From NCBI GenBank assembly GCA_017515325.1, contig JAFWGA010000032.1, positions 124,001 through 188,000 of the forward strand: a stretch of 64,000 nt of DNA. The letters run 5' to 3'. The notes beneath the pieces were generated by a model, which made no database searches, was not told the DNA's origin, and saw only the letters and a program-made list of their open reading frames with translations. Below are positions 54,801-64,000 of this stretch, piece by piece. The position numbers and the translations under genes are program-made. This DNA is from Blautia sp. Its GTDB lineage: Bacteria > Bacillota > Clostridia > Lachnospirales > Lachnospiraceae. Every line of letters starts with the position of its first letter. Within the stretch, counting starts at the first letter, position 1.

Positions 54801-57800
54801 CTGGTGGACGATGAAGCTTCGGTGAGTACAGGGATCGAGTTCAGTACGGATTCTTTCTCGGTTTATGGAATTATTTATACGTTTGATTTCGTGACTGAGG
54901 ATGGCGGCAGATATGAGGTGCCTGGGGGCGAAGATGTATATCTTTCTACTATTTTGAATAATGTATTCTCAGACAATAGCGAGAAACAGATCTCTAATGT
55001 ACAGAATGTTCGGACGGAAGTAGAGGACACCATCAATGGTATCGGAATCCTGGGTGTACAGGATACCGTAGATGAAAATGGAGAGAAGGATTGGACCATC
55101 AGCACGGATGTATCTGGGATTGATACGAATGTGGATCTGGCTAGCCTGGGACTGAAGTTGGTGGTTTCGTATAAAGATGGGACAAGTGATTCCATTGACG
55201 TGCTTGTGACTGCACAGGAAGAAGCTGCTGCTGTCGCTGAGGATGGGACCAGTGTGTCCATTTCTGCCGCAGACGGAAGTTATTTACCAGAAGGAGCAGC
55301 TGCGAAGGCTGAAAATGTATATGAAACAGAGCCGCTTGTAAAAGTAGATGAACATTGGGAATTACAGGAATTTACAGAATATAAGGTTTTTGATATCAGC
55401 TTAGACGGGATAGAAACAGCAGATTACACGGAAGGCTTCCAGGTTAACGTAACTCTTCCGGAGGAAGTGGTTGGGCGTGACTTTAGATTGTTCCACATCC
55501 ACAGCAATGAAAACGGAGAAGAGATTACCGAAGAACTCGAATTACAAAAAACAGGAACAGACCTTGAGGATGGGCTGGAGTCAGTATCTGCGATCAGCTT
55601 TACGACAGGTAATTTCTCCGAGTTTGTTCTTAAGTACACAGTAGATTTTGCTTATAATGGATATAGCTTTTCCATTTATGGAGGGAGTACTTTCGCATTA
55701 GTAGACATTCTGAATATGCTTTATGTCGATGTTACAGATGCGGAAATTTCAAATTGTTACTTTACGAGACCTTCTAAACTCAATGTATATAAGAGTGGGG
55801 ACGTCTGGTATCTTGAAAGTACAGGTGCTTTCTCAACAGAAGAGGCTCTCTATGTTGAGTTGAATGATGGCAGAATATATGTTATCAAGGTGACTGATGC
55901 TGCTGAAGTTTATGATGGCGTTACCTATGGTTATTTGACAGATTTCACCAATTCTGTGCGTGTAACGGTTAATGGCACAAATCTTAACAATCAGCAGGCC
56001 CGTGACAAGACACTGAATCTTACCTTCAACTACAGTATGATGGGACAAAATATCCGTGAAGCGACCAGCTCCACCTATCATACTGGAACAGCACCTGGTG
56101 GAACCTACAACTGGGTCTATGACCTGAGTGAAATGGTAGCACAGTATCCGGAGATTGCGGAATTCCCAAATATGACAAATACGATCCGTAATGGGTCGAA
56201 AGTTGTAGGAACTTATGAGGTCGTCAATAATAAGGTATATATTCATATTAAAGATACAGAAATTGACCCACGCCGTCCTCAGGCGAATGGAGCGTTTACT
56301 CTTAATATGAAACTTGATGAAGATGGCACTGGTTCTGAAGATTCCACAACCTTTAAATTCCCAGGAGGCGGCTCATTTACGATTAAGTATAAGCCGGTGG
56401 AATATCAGCCAGGTACAAAGAGCGCAGATCCCACGAGCGCGGTTGTATATCCGGACGAGATGGATGATGGTTATTATTTTGTGGACTATACTGCCAATCT
56501 TTCTGAGAGATATACTCTTAGCAGCCTGACATTTAACGATATTTTAAGCAAAAATCAGGAGCTTGTATCAGGCAGTGTGAAGGTTAATGGAATTTCTGTG
56601 CCTTCTGTGTCTGCGACTGGCAGTTACGATAGCGGCCAGCAATTTAGCTTTGATGTGTTGAATGCTCTTGGAATTACAAAACTTCCTGCAAATGAGGCTG
56701 TTATTGTAACGTATACAGTACGTGTCAAGAAGGAAACTATCGATGCATCGAAGGAGAATAACGAAAACGTCCAAATCACAAATGCTGCAAATTGGGATAT
56801 TGGTGATACTAATGTACCAGGCGGAGATACCACGGTTACGATTGAGGAAAGAGATTATAATCCGCCGACTAAACTTATCAAGAGTGAATCTTCTTATGCA
56901 TCTGGAGGAACGATTGTCAACCCGAATGGGGAGAAGAAGGATGGGGCGGTTCTTGCTAAGCAGGATTATCTTAATGCCGATGGAACCTACCATATTTCTT
57001 ATTCAATCAGTCTTAATGAAGGTGCAGCTCCGAAGAACTCTAGGTTGACTGATTCATTTAGTACGAATCAGGCGTTATTGACTGACAGCTTTACAGTTAT
57101 CTGGAATGGACAGAAATATTCTATACCTTCCAGCTATATTGTTTCCAGCAGTGGCTCTTTTACAATCTCAGATCTGAAGGCTGCAATTAAAGCAGCAACA
57201 GGTAGTGATTTTGTCCCAGGTGTGGATTATTCCATTAATTATGAAACTTCTGTAACTGCGGCTGGCTTTGATCAGTCGATCACGAATAACTCAAGCCTTC
57301 ATATGGATAAGGAATATCCTTCCAATCCTACGACGATTGAGCTTACTGCTGAGGACTTCCAGCCTGGAACCAAGTCAAACATAACGGCAAAATGGATTTC
57401 TATGGCGAACGCTACGGATGAGCAGCGGACGACATGGCAGATTAAGATTGTGGAGCCGAAAAAAGCTAATACCAAGGCTATACTTACTGATACATATCCG
57501 GCTGGATATATGACTCTGGATCCGAGTTCCTTTAAGCTGCTTGTGAATGGAACAGAGTATACGGATGGATTGGCAAACTACATCAATACTTCAACATCTG
57601 GCCAATTCACATTTAACCTGAATCAGTATCTGCAGGATAAGAATATTGCGCCTGGATATTTAGAGGCTGGTGTTACGTATATTCTTCAGTATGATACTAC
57701 AGCGAATACAACCCAAATTGCTGCTGACCTCTCAAGTGGCGGAAGTAAACAGCTGAAGAATGAGGCGGACTGGACGTTGTCTGACAGCAATGAAGATGTT

Positions 57801-60800
57801 CCGGTAGATGGTGGGGAGGATGTTGTTAACTACGCGATCCCTGAGTATAAGGAAACTTCTAAGACGGATACTTTATCTGGAAATGTCAGCAGGGTATACA
57901 CCAGTTCTGACGGAACCACGTTCAATATTACCGGTGATGGACCGTACACAATAAACTATACAATTACAGTACCTGCGCAGGATCTTGATCTGACAACTGC
58001 TGTACTTACCGATACCTATACAACCAACCAGACGATTGACTGGAGCACTTTCGAGGTTAATGATAATGCTGTAAGTGTGGGTCTTGATCATTCAACGGAT
58101 GGAAAATTTACACTTAATCTTCTTCAGGCACTGGGAGTTGAAAAGCTTGAAAAAGGTACTTCGGTAACGATTACCTATTCGGCTACGACTACTGCAATAG
58201 GAGATGACATTACCAATACATCTGTCTGGAATTTTGACAGTATCAAGGGAGAATATACTGATACTCACACCACTCGGGAAAAATTAGAAAAACCGGAGTA
58301 TAAGCCGGGTTCGAAAACGGTCAATAATCCTAATGCTAATACGGAGGTAACAATTGGCGAGGATGATAAGTATGAGTTCACCTGGAACCTTACCATCACA
58401 GAGCCTGGAGAGCTGACTGAAGCTGTTCTTCATGATGATTTTTCAGCGTCAGAAGGACATAAGGCACATACTTTGAAATTCCCTATCACTGTAACAGCCA
58501 ATGGTATAACCAAAACGATTACCAGCGCAGATGATTCCGCTTTCAGTTGGAAGAATTCAGCTGAGGATGCTAAATTTGACATCGATATGATTACATTGTT
58601 CGGTGTGACAAAATTCCCGGCAAATACGACATTTAAAGTTTCGTATAATACCGAAGCGACAGGTCCGAGCGTGATTGAGTCTGGTACTTATCATAATGAA
58701 GCTACTTGGGATTTCGACGGCATTTCAGGACCGATTGACGATTTGGACGGTGGAGAAGCAGATACCACTCTTAAGACCAAAGAGTATGATGACGGTACTA
58801 AGACTTCTTATTATGAAGGAAATCGTCTTTATGGCGGAACCTTTATTGCTGATGGAGAGACAAAAATCCATTATGTAGCAACAATTATGCAGGAGGAAGC
58901 CGCCGATAGTATTCAATATGTAGATGATTGGGGCAATAGTTCTGTTGTATTACTGTTCCCAATCACTGTAAAAGATAGTAATGGTAAGGTGATTAAGACC
59001 TATGCTTCTGCATCAGATCTGACAGAGACAACAGCCACTGGATTTACTTTTGATCTTGTTACAAATGGAAAATTACCGAATGGGGATGATTTCGAGCCAA
59101 ATGTAACCTATACAATAGAGTATGACCTGGACTTCTCAGCACTTGCCGTGAATGGCGACTTTGATGGGAGTACCGTCATAAGAAATAAAGGCCATTGGTA
59201 TACGAAGGGTGATCTTCCGGATCATGATGATGAACATGAGGTTCCGGATACTCCAAAGAGTCCGGAATGGAAAAACCCGACGAAGGATGTTACCGATGTA
59301 GAATATGAACACGAATCGGATGTCGAGCGTACCAGCATAGATAAGGCAGGCAATGATACTTGGTATGTAGATAATTACTCGACAGAAAACAATGACAATG
59401 GGACCTTCTATATCACCTACAGTATCGATATAACAGAACCTCGTCGACTTACCAGCTTTGTTATTCATGATGAGACGAATATTCCGTCTGCAAACAGTAA
59501 TTTTGACGGCTCCGCCGTTCTGACAATTACAGATGCAAATGGAGATCCGGTTACATGGGGAGATCTTCTCGGAAATGAGGAGTATACGACAGTTGTCGAA
59601 AACCTGAATGATATAAAGTTGACAAAATCTAGTTCCGATAGTCTTGGATTTGATTGGGACGTAATTTCGTACCTGAATAGTAAGAAACCTACAGGAGCAA
59701 CTGAAACAATTACGATTCCGAAGAACTATAAATTTAATCTTACCTTCACGGCTGCTCTTCAGAGCGGTCTGGAAACAAGCAGTTATTCCAGGCTTGAAAC
59801 ACTTTTGGAAAACAGTGTATATGCAACTGTAAATAATCACGATACAGAAACAGATGACGCGGATGTCACTATTAAAACACGTAAGCACATGGAAAAATCC
59901 GCAACACTTGCATCTTCCACGGAAGGAATTGATGGTGTTTCTGCTGGAGATTCTGTAGACGGGAAGAGTCTCGGTACTGCAGGCCAGGGATCAAAAGTTA
60001 AATATACGATTGTTGTAGGGACAACTGAAGATATTTTTGATAAGGAATACCAGATTAATGACACTCTGTCGAATCTTGATATTCAGACCTTTGATACAGC
60101 CAGCGGTCTTGAAGTAACTTATGGGAATGGGACATCGAAAACCTATACTGAAGAATCCGAAGAATATAACAATCTTTTCGGGTATAGTACTGATGGAAAT
60201 AAAGTAAGTGGCTTCTGGTTTAAAATTCCTGCTAATACTTATGAACCTGTGACCTTTGAGTACTATGTAACGAATAGTACTCAGGAACAAGTAAACACCC
60301 TTAATGAGAATGGAAAGAGCATCTATGGTGTTCAGACGGAGACAAATACTGTCACAAACCCGGAGGATAAGACCATTACCACGACATATGACGTGGACTA
60401 TGAATCTGATCATGAATTGACGAAAGATTTCACCAAGTGGGATAAAGAGACGGGTACTGCTACGTGGAAAGTAACTGTAATTGCTCCGAAAACCAGGTCA
60501 TTCCCGAAGGGGTATAAGATTACTGAGGAGGCGTTTGTTTATAGTGCAAATGCACCGACAGGGACAGACGGTACCTGGACGGTTTCAGAGGTGGCTGCTG
60601 GAACGTCAATGAACCTTGACCTTAGTAAGATTATCATCCTTTGCCCGGATAATAATGGACAGAATGTATACAAACTTGGCGAGGATTATGCAATTGAAGG
60701 AAATAGCATCGTCTTCCTGAAGGATAAGAGCGCAGAAACTCTGAGAATCACCGGTATCAGGACAACGATTCCAAATTATAATCCAGAGGGAGATACTCTG

Positions 60801-63800
60801 TATTATTACAATGATGCATCTATCAGAAGTGATACAGATAAACTACTCGATGAGGATGATGATCAGAATAGTACGGATGCAATTGCTCTCGTACAAAAGA
60901 AATATGGAGAAACTCTTTTAGTTGATGATTCCAGTGAAACAGGCGGAAAACGTTTGTATTTTACATGGAATATTACTGTTACTCCACCAAAAGGGAAGAG
61001 TCTTAAGAATTATCGCATTACTGAAAATGCAAATGATGGAGCTGGATGCACCATTCATATTTTAAATCCTGATGGAACTAATAAATCAGAAATTGCTGCT
61101 AATTGGGATAGTACTGCTTTAGTGTCCGTACGAACTGCTAGCGGTGTAGAATTGATTTCTGGAACTGACTATGATAATAATGGACTTCAATATGGAAGTG
61201 GAATTACATTTAAAACAGACATTATTGAACCCGTTATTATTACTCTTAGAAATACCCTTAGGGATGGTGGGGCTTCATATACTTTGTTGAGCAGTGATGT
61301 ATATAAAGTTGATAACACTGTTGTTTTGTTTACATCAGATGGAGATGTTGATAGATCCAGTGATAGCACTACAAATAATAATTCAGAATTGACTATCAAT
61401 AAATCAGTATCAGGTACAGAAGGAACAATTGAAGCAGATGGAGTTGAATATCCAAAACTGAAAGATTTAGGGGATAACGTTTACGAGTATACTGTAATAA
61501 TCAATTCAGGACAGAAAGATATCAACGGAGATATAACATTTACGGACTATCTGCCAAAAGGCTTTGAGTTTGTAGATTACAATTACCCAAGTTCTGCAGG
61601 CGCGTCAGCAAGCAGTGGAATTAACTATTATGATACTGAACTGGATGTGCAATTAACTGGCCCTGTATATGATGCTAGTACTAAACAAAAAATAGGTAAC
61701 AATACTAGCGTAACGCTTCAGCAACCGGAATATACAATAGATCCTGTTACGGGGAAAAGAATTCTTCCGGTTGATGAAGCGACTGGCCGCTACAAAATAA
61801 CTCTTGGACCATTAACAACTACTGGTTGGAATACTTCTCAGCAATTAGTAGTAAAATATAAGGTACGCTTGACTGAAGAGGAGCAAAACAGACTAAATAC
61901 CCTTAAGACAGGCGCACTTCAATATTATGAAAATATCGCTACGGCATCTACTGAAACCCGCAGCGGAACAGCTACTACTACAGTTGTTTACCAGTATGAT
62001 GAAGCACTGAAGAAAACCGACCTTACAGGAGAAGAAGCCAACAGTGGAGAGATAGCTTACGAGATTCTGGTTAACGCTGAAGGCAATACAGAGCCTCATA
62101 CACATCGGGATCTGAATAATGGTGAACCACTTACGCTGACAGATACTATAGCGACTGATGTTGAACTTCTCCGGGATACATTGTTAGTATATAAGCAGGA
62201 CGATTTAACTGGAGAGTGGAATGAGATTAATGCAGTATCGCCAACAGATACAGCATCAATTAAGGCAGGAGTTGCATATTCTGCTTCCTATAATGGAGAC
62301 ACCCGTAAACTAATCCTGAAACTCGCAGATGACACATCTTTCAAGGTAGTGTTTAATGTTGCTATGCATGATGTAACGCCTACTGATGAGAATGGCGATA
62401 TTACTTTTGATCAAGCATATAATTATATTAACAATGTAGAATTAACAGGTGTTGGTAAGTTCACAGATTCTACAAATGAGAAGCATATTAATTATGGAGG
62501 TGAGGGACATTTTGCTGCTCTTGGCTTAAATGAGATGGTAATTGATAAATTTGACCAGGATAACATTAAAGCTGAGATTAATGGAGCAACGTTCAAGCTT
62601 TATAAAGTAAAAGAATACACCGAGGGAGATCCTCAGGCTGAAACAACCTTGTTAATTCCGCAGGAATCTGAATGGAAGATTGATGGTAATCTTTTAGCAA
62701 CAGGAACAACTGGTGGATTGACTATACCTGCTGATGGAGGAGATCAAATCCAAAATTCCTCCAGTGAGGTTAAGTTTGATGGATTGACCTTTGCTGTACC
62801 AACAGGAACTGGGACATCTAATAATGGCTGGGATGAGAATACCACTGCACATGTGGTTTTGTATGCTTGGGTTGAAACCGGATTAGATACAACTCTAAAT
62901 CCAGGGTACACAATTGGTGATAATGCAAAGCCACATTACTTTATCGTTTATTACGGAGCGCAGCCTTATAATGATGATCCAGATATCAACAAAGCACAGT
63001 GGGATTTAGTAGAGTCTAAAAAGAATGATTCCAGTTTTAGTATTTCCAATGCATATGATAAAGCGTTGGAAGCGGCTAATTCCATCACCATCAATCAGCA
63101 AACAACAGGATACCGTTGGCCGGTTCAGAACCATAATTTTGTAAGTAAAAAGGTAATCAAATTGTGGGATGACAATCAGAATGAGAAAAAACTCCGCCCA
63201 GATGCAGAAGATGTCTATGTACAGCTTTACCAGGATGGAGTAGCTTATGGCTCAAAGGTTCCACTGGTTGATACCACGATTTCTGCGAGCAATGCTCAGT
63301 ACAGCTATACATGGGATGGCTTGCCGGCAATCAATTCGGTTACTGGTAAGGACTATGTCTATACAGTAGAAGAAGTTGACACAAACGAAAACTATGTCGC
63401 TACATATGATGAAGATACGTATGCTATTTACATCACCAACCATCTCAAGGATGATTCAACAGTCTCTGTTATTAAAAAATGGGAGGATGAAGATAACGCA
63501 GAGCGTAAGCGCCCGGTAGCGATCACTTATCAGCTGTATCAGGAAGATGATTTTGGAAACGTAAAAACATATGGGTCTCCTGTAATAGTTGTGGAAAACG
63601 AAACATATAAATCCCTGGCGACATCAGGTAAGACAAGTAATAACTTCTATAATGAATGGAAAGAGCTTCCGACAGTAGATGATCCCGATGAGCCGACTAC
63701 AAAGTACAAATACTTTGTCATGGAGACAAAAGTCACAGGCAGTGATGGGACGACAGAATATGAGCTGGATGAAGATACGAATCAATTCGTGGATAGTTCA

Positions 63801-64000
63801 ACTGGTGAAGCTATATACACAGTAGACATTACGAATGATGGAAACGTCTTTACAGCCACGAATACTGTAGTTTCGTCTAAAACAGGCTCTGTAAAACTTA
63901 CCAAAACCTTAACAGGTCTTTCTGGAACTCATAGTATGATTCCAGTGGATGGAACCGGTACAACAATGGCTGACGAGAAAACATATAGTGTCAGCCTGAT
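51813..64000 (+). CDS. Giant Cna/SpaA-type cell-surface protein (3' end beyond window)
   Basis: One frame is open from ATG 51813 (GGAGGGAG upstream) to the window end, at least 4,062 codons. I traced it at intervals and saw no stop or frameshift. In order: a signal anchor with a basic head and hydrophobic segment about 28-50 (TYMLILPAITL); two blocks of Cys/His motifs (56-122 and 270-332); an acidic Glu/Thr/Ala-rich stalk about 530-810 with ten 12-residue repeats; a region to about 1,500; repeated ~160-residue modules marked by PGTK-like joints (about 1530-2485); further similar modules; a SpaA-like segment near 3,575; and two Cna_B domains (about 3779-3881 and 3882-4020) with candidate isopeptide Lys/Glu/Asn. 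An LPXTG-type anchor is expected beyond the window. It probably projects from the cell and binds host or neighbouring cells. Confidence 0.9.
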   Translation, partial: MPANRSNKKPIRELMKKIYRKKSWNRAVMTVAGTIVFVTTYMLILPAITLTKNPVCGLEEHIHDDSCYQVNYSRVLECPYEALAQGGTIVVHHHDENCYDEGGNLICTLPEVNAHQHTAECYGASRDTADVFIGGGTPGEAEKEPGVSIPRLDEYNSEEDVFTAADGFDGKSTDHTAVVKTDTNAVGSSQDIFTAGNPAEEQADLGQDVFTAGTGQAQTVSTAGAVEQDLFVQGTVETDTGMTADISGAQLDKPNGEPALLQNNSETAAVLCGETELLLHTHTAECYDFFGNLICQKPEVVEHQHTDACFRLQESGRTLVCPIPEHTHTDDCYHQNVIDLLTGNDVEILQPEQNTPELLLNENQDGSDADLLKEETVPVLDDGISVLDEGVSPESEKIFSSDANENESFGQDSGLSSSNDVLLPQSVTFVIEPEISGQDAEQTIAPDESDAIYILGDEASHLNSDATDLPKSEEDGYLVPTLIQEEPIEVITSDNGSLELTALMTVDVLTDASEEDRNAQEEASVDPIKDTDEDTDYEETAEITTETAVGETEIEGITEEADAEAVTEAAVEPQHEEETVLEEAAGIVEEPENENVREESPEAVSEDRNEITTEEAAVSAAEVMMEASAEQMTEASDIEEESAEATTESAEEESAEKTVAELSEEAEKAAEELLEEADAEAIRESIAEADTETVTELTAEANTETITELTAEADTETVTEFIAEANTETVTEFIAEANTETVTELTAEANTETVTELTAEANTETVTEFIPEKITETITEFFAEPGSETVTEPTTEETTEAGTEVTGSSAEEKSAVFVMEYRGTDYTVRVSYGSEAGIPAEAAVDAQEIAQDTEAYRTYLAQAKAALGLAEEVELPQEYARFFDIRIVVVNENGEEEEIEPTGAVQVEIVYDEPVSISGAEKAEANVVHFEEEEVKVLAVVDVAGEGAEEDQPAAGEAEKADSAEDEDRQDFAASDAGLAKVGATAAEEDLFVSGELVDDEASVSTGIEFSTDSFSVYGIIYTFDFVTEDGGRYEVPGGEDVYLSTILNNVFSDNSEKQISNVQNVRTEVEDTINGIGILGVQDTVDENGEKDWTISTDVSGIDTNVDLASLGLKLVVSYKDGTSDSIDVLVTAQEEAAAVAEDGTSVSISAADGSYLPEGAAAKAENVYETEPLVKVDEHWELQEFTEYKVFDISLDGIETADYTEGFQVNVTLPEEVVGRDFRLFHIHSNENGEEITEELELQKTGTDLEDGLESVSAISFTTGNFSEFVLKYTVDFAYNGYSFSIYGGSTFALVDILNMLYVDVTDAEISNCYFTRPSKLNVYKSGDVWYLESTGAFSTEEALYVELNDGRIYVIKVTDAAEVYDGVTYGYLTDFTNSVRVTVNGTNLNNQQARDKTLNLTFNYSMMGQNIREATSSTYHTGTAPGGTYNWVYDLSEMVAQYPEIAEFPNMTNTIRNGSKVVGTYEVVNNKVYIHIKDTEIDPRRPQANGAFTLNMKLDEDGTGSEDSTTFKFPGGGSFTIKYKPVEYQPGTKSADPTSAVVYPDEMDDGYYFVDYTANLSERYTLSSLTFNDILSKNQELVSGSVKVNGISVPSVSATGSYDSGQQFSFDVLNALGITKLPANEAVIVTYTVRVKKETIDASKENNENVQITNAANWDIGDTNVPGGDTTVTIEERDYNPPTKLIKSESSYASGGTIVNPNGEKKDGAVLAKQDYLNADGTYHISYSISLNEGAAPKNSRLTDSFSTNQALLTDSFTVIWNGQKYSIPSSYIVSSSGSFTISDLKAAIKAATGSDFVPGVDYSINYETSVTAAGFDQSITNNSSLHMDKEYPSNPTTIELTAEDFQPGTKSNITAKWISMANATDEQRTTWQIKIVEPKKANTKAILTDTYPAGYMTLDPSSFKLLVNGTEYTDGLANYINTSTSGQFTFNLNQYLQDKNIAPGYLEAGVTYILQYDTTANTTQIAADLSSGGSKQLKNEADWTLSDSNEDVPVDGGEDVVNYAIPEYKETSKTDTLSGNVSRVYTSSDGTTFNITGDGPYTINYTITVPAQDLDLTTAVLTDTYTTNQTIDWSTFEVNDNAVSVGLDHSTDGKFTLNLLQALGVEKLEKGTSVTITYSATTTAIGDDITNTSVWNFDSIKGEYTDTHTTREKLEKPEYKPGSKTVNNPNANTEVTIGEDDKYEFTWNLTITEPGELTEAVLHDDFSASEGHKAHTLKFPITVTANGITKTITSADDSAFSWKNSAEDAKFDIDMITLFGVTKFPANTTFKVSYNTEATGPSVIESGTYHNEATWDFDGISGPIDDLDGGEADTTLKTKEYDDGTKTSYYEGNRLYGGTFIADGETKIHYVATIMQEEAADSIQYVDDWGNSSVVLLFPITVKDSNGKVIKTYASASDLTETTATGFTFDLVTNGKLPNGDDFEPNVTYTIEYDLDFSALAVNGDFDGSTVIRNKGHWYTKGDLPDHDDEHEVPDTPKSPEWKNPTKDVTDVEYEHESDVERTSIDKAGNDTWYVDNYSTENNDNGTFYITYSIDITEPRRLTSFVIHDETNIPSANSNFDGSAVLTITDANGDPVTWGDLLGNEEYTTVVENLNDIKLTKSSSDSLGFDWDVISYLNSKKPTGATETITIPKNYKFNLTFTAALQSGLETSSYSRLETLLENSVYATVNNHDTETDDADVTIKTRKHMEKSATLASSTEGIDGVSAGDSVDGKSLGTAGQGSKVKYTIVVGTTEDIFDKEYQINDTLSNLDIQTFDTASGLEVTYGNGTSKTYTEESEEYNNLFGYSTDGNKVSGFWFKIPANTYEPVTFEYYVTNSTQEQVNTLNENGKSIYGVQTETNTVTNPEDKTITTTYDVDYESDHELTKDFTKWDKETGTATWKVTVIAPKTRSFPKGYKITEEAFVYSANAPTGTDGTWTVSEVAAGTSMNLDLSKIIILCPDNNGQNVYKLGEDYAIEGNSIVFLKDKSAETLRITGIRTTIPNYNPEGDTLYYYNDASIRSDTDKLLDEDDDQNSTDAIALVQKKYGETLLVDDSSETGGKRLYFTWNITVTPPKGKSLKNYRITENANDGAGCTIHILNPDGTNKSEIAANWDSTALVSVRTASGVELISGTDYDNNGLQYGSGITFKTDIIEPVIITLRNTLRDGGASYTLLSSDVYKVDNTVVLFTSDGDVDRSSDSTTNNNSELTINKSVSGTEGTIEADGVEYPKLKDLGDNVYEYTVIINSGQKDINGDITFTDYLPKGFEFVDYNYPSSAGASASSGINYYDTELDVQLTGPVYDASTKQKIGNNTSVTLQQPEYTIDPVTGKRILPVDEATGRYKITLGPLTTTGWNTSQQLVVKYKVRLTEEEQNRLNTLKTGALQYYENIATASTETRSGTATTTVVYQYDEALKKTDLTGEEANSGEIAYEILVNAEGNTEPHTHRDLNNGEPLTLTDTIATDVELLRDTLLVYKQDDLTGEWNEINAVSPTDTASIKAGVAYSASYNGDTRKLILKLADDTSFKVVFNVAMHDVTPTDENGDITFDQAYNYINNVELTGVGKFTDSTNEKHINYGGEGHFAALGLNEMVIDKFDQDNIKAEINGATFKLYKVKEYTEGDPQAETTLLIPQESEWKIDGNLLATGTTGGLTIPADGGDQIQNSSSEVKFDGLTFAVPTGTGTSNNGWDENTTAHVVLYAWVETGLDTTLNPGYTIGDNAKPHYFIVYYGAQPYNDDPDINKAQWDLVESKKNDSSFSISNAYDKALEAANSITINQQTTGYRWPVQNHNFVSKKVIKLWDDNQNEKKLRPDAEDVYVQLYQDGVAYGSKVPLVDTTISASNAQYSYTWDGLPAINSVTGKDYVYTVEEVDTNENYVATYDEDTYAIYITNHLKDDSTVSVIKKWEDEDNAERKRPVAITYQLYQEDDFGNVKTYGSPVIVVENETYKSLATSGKTSNNFYNEWKELPTVDDPDEPTTKYKYFVMETKVTGSDGTTEYELDEDTNQFVDSSTGEAIYTVDITNDGNVFTATNTVVSSKTGSVKLTKTLTGLSGTHSMIPVDGTGTTMADEKTYSVSL
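53838..54197 (+). repeat. 36-base in-frame tandem repeats, ten units
   Basis: Ten consecutive 36-base units encode 12-residue repeats of the form EANTETVTELTA. Seven are close copies and the first and last are diverged. They form the core of the Glu/Thr-rich stalk of the giant surface protein. Unit number is likely to vary between strains. Confidence 0.92.

Overview
This window looks like a chromosomal segment from an anaerobic, Gram-positive Clostridia species, most like Lachnospiraceae. That is inferred from gene content and order, not from a 16S match. The supporting signs are strong AGGAGG-type ribosome binding sites with frequent TTG/GTG starts, the dgt-dnaG-rpoD-trmK order, RNase Y, a TreR-controlled trehalose PTS, a gap-pgk-tpi glycolytic block, and a huge Cna/SpaA-type surface protein whose signal region ends in a TYMLILPAITL-like sequence. 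No rRNA, tRNA, CRISPR array, integrase or transposase gene was seen.

Layout. 1-5.8 kb: housekeeping run dgt (cut by the window start), dnaG, rpoD, trmK and a P-loop nucleoside kinase-like gene, closely spaced or overlapping. 5.9-11.7 kb: a short DtxR/MntR-type regulator, a large SWIM-SNF2 helicase, a SEC-C protein and a YdcF-like membrane protein. 11.7-18.7 kb: shikimate genes (aroE, aroD, DAHP synthase) interleaved with a polar amino acid ABC transporter and RNase Y. 18.9-25.8 kb: a P-type ATPase, a repeat and hairpin-rich spacer, then gap, pgk and tpiA. 25.9-30.5 kb: trehalose operon treC-treP with treR and clear operator sites. 30.6-36.2 kb: a membrane Fe-S protein, a SWIM protein interrupted by an in-frame TGA, and a second SNF2 helicase. 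Near-perfect palindromic repeats lie at both ends of this block. 36.2-43.5 kb: a ferric-iron-type ABC transporter followed by a hybrid sensor kinase with two receivers. 43.6-51.4 kb: a TerB-like protein, an AAA/PD-(D/E)XK protein, UDP-glucose dehydrogenase, a Memo/AMMECR1 fusion with its radical SAM partner, and a sirtuin. 51.8 kb to the end: one open reading frame of more than 4,060 codons with no stop inside the window, encoding a giant cell-surface protein.

Most notable points. (1) The amino acid transporter's binding protein at 13.6 kb has its two half-domains in swapped order, so it reads as a natural circular permutant. (2) The giant surface protein carries paired Cys/His motifs, ten 12-residue Glu/Thr repeats, a ladder of ~160-residue modules and terminal Cna_B domains. 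(3) Two palindromic repeats sit directly downstream of promoters, in the transcribed leaders of the Fe-S and iron-transport operons. (4) The Memo and AMMECR1 proteins of the AmmeMemoRadiSam system are fused and sit next to the radical SAM gene. (5) The SWIM gene upstream of the second SNF2 helicase is split by an in-frame TGA.

All calls come from reading the sequence and its translations. No database search or alignment was run.
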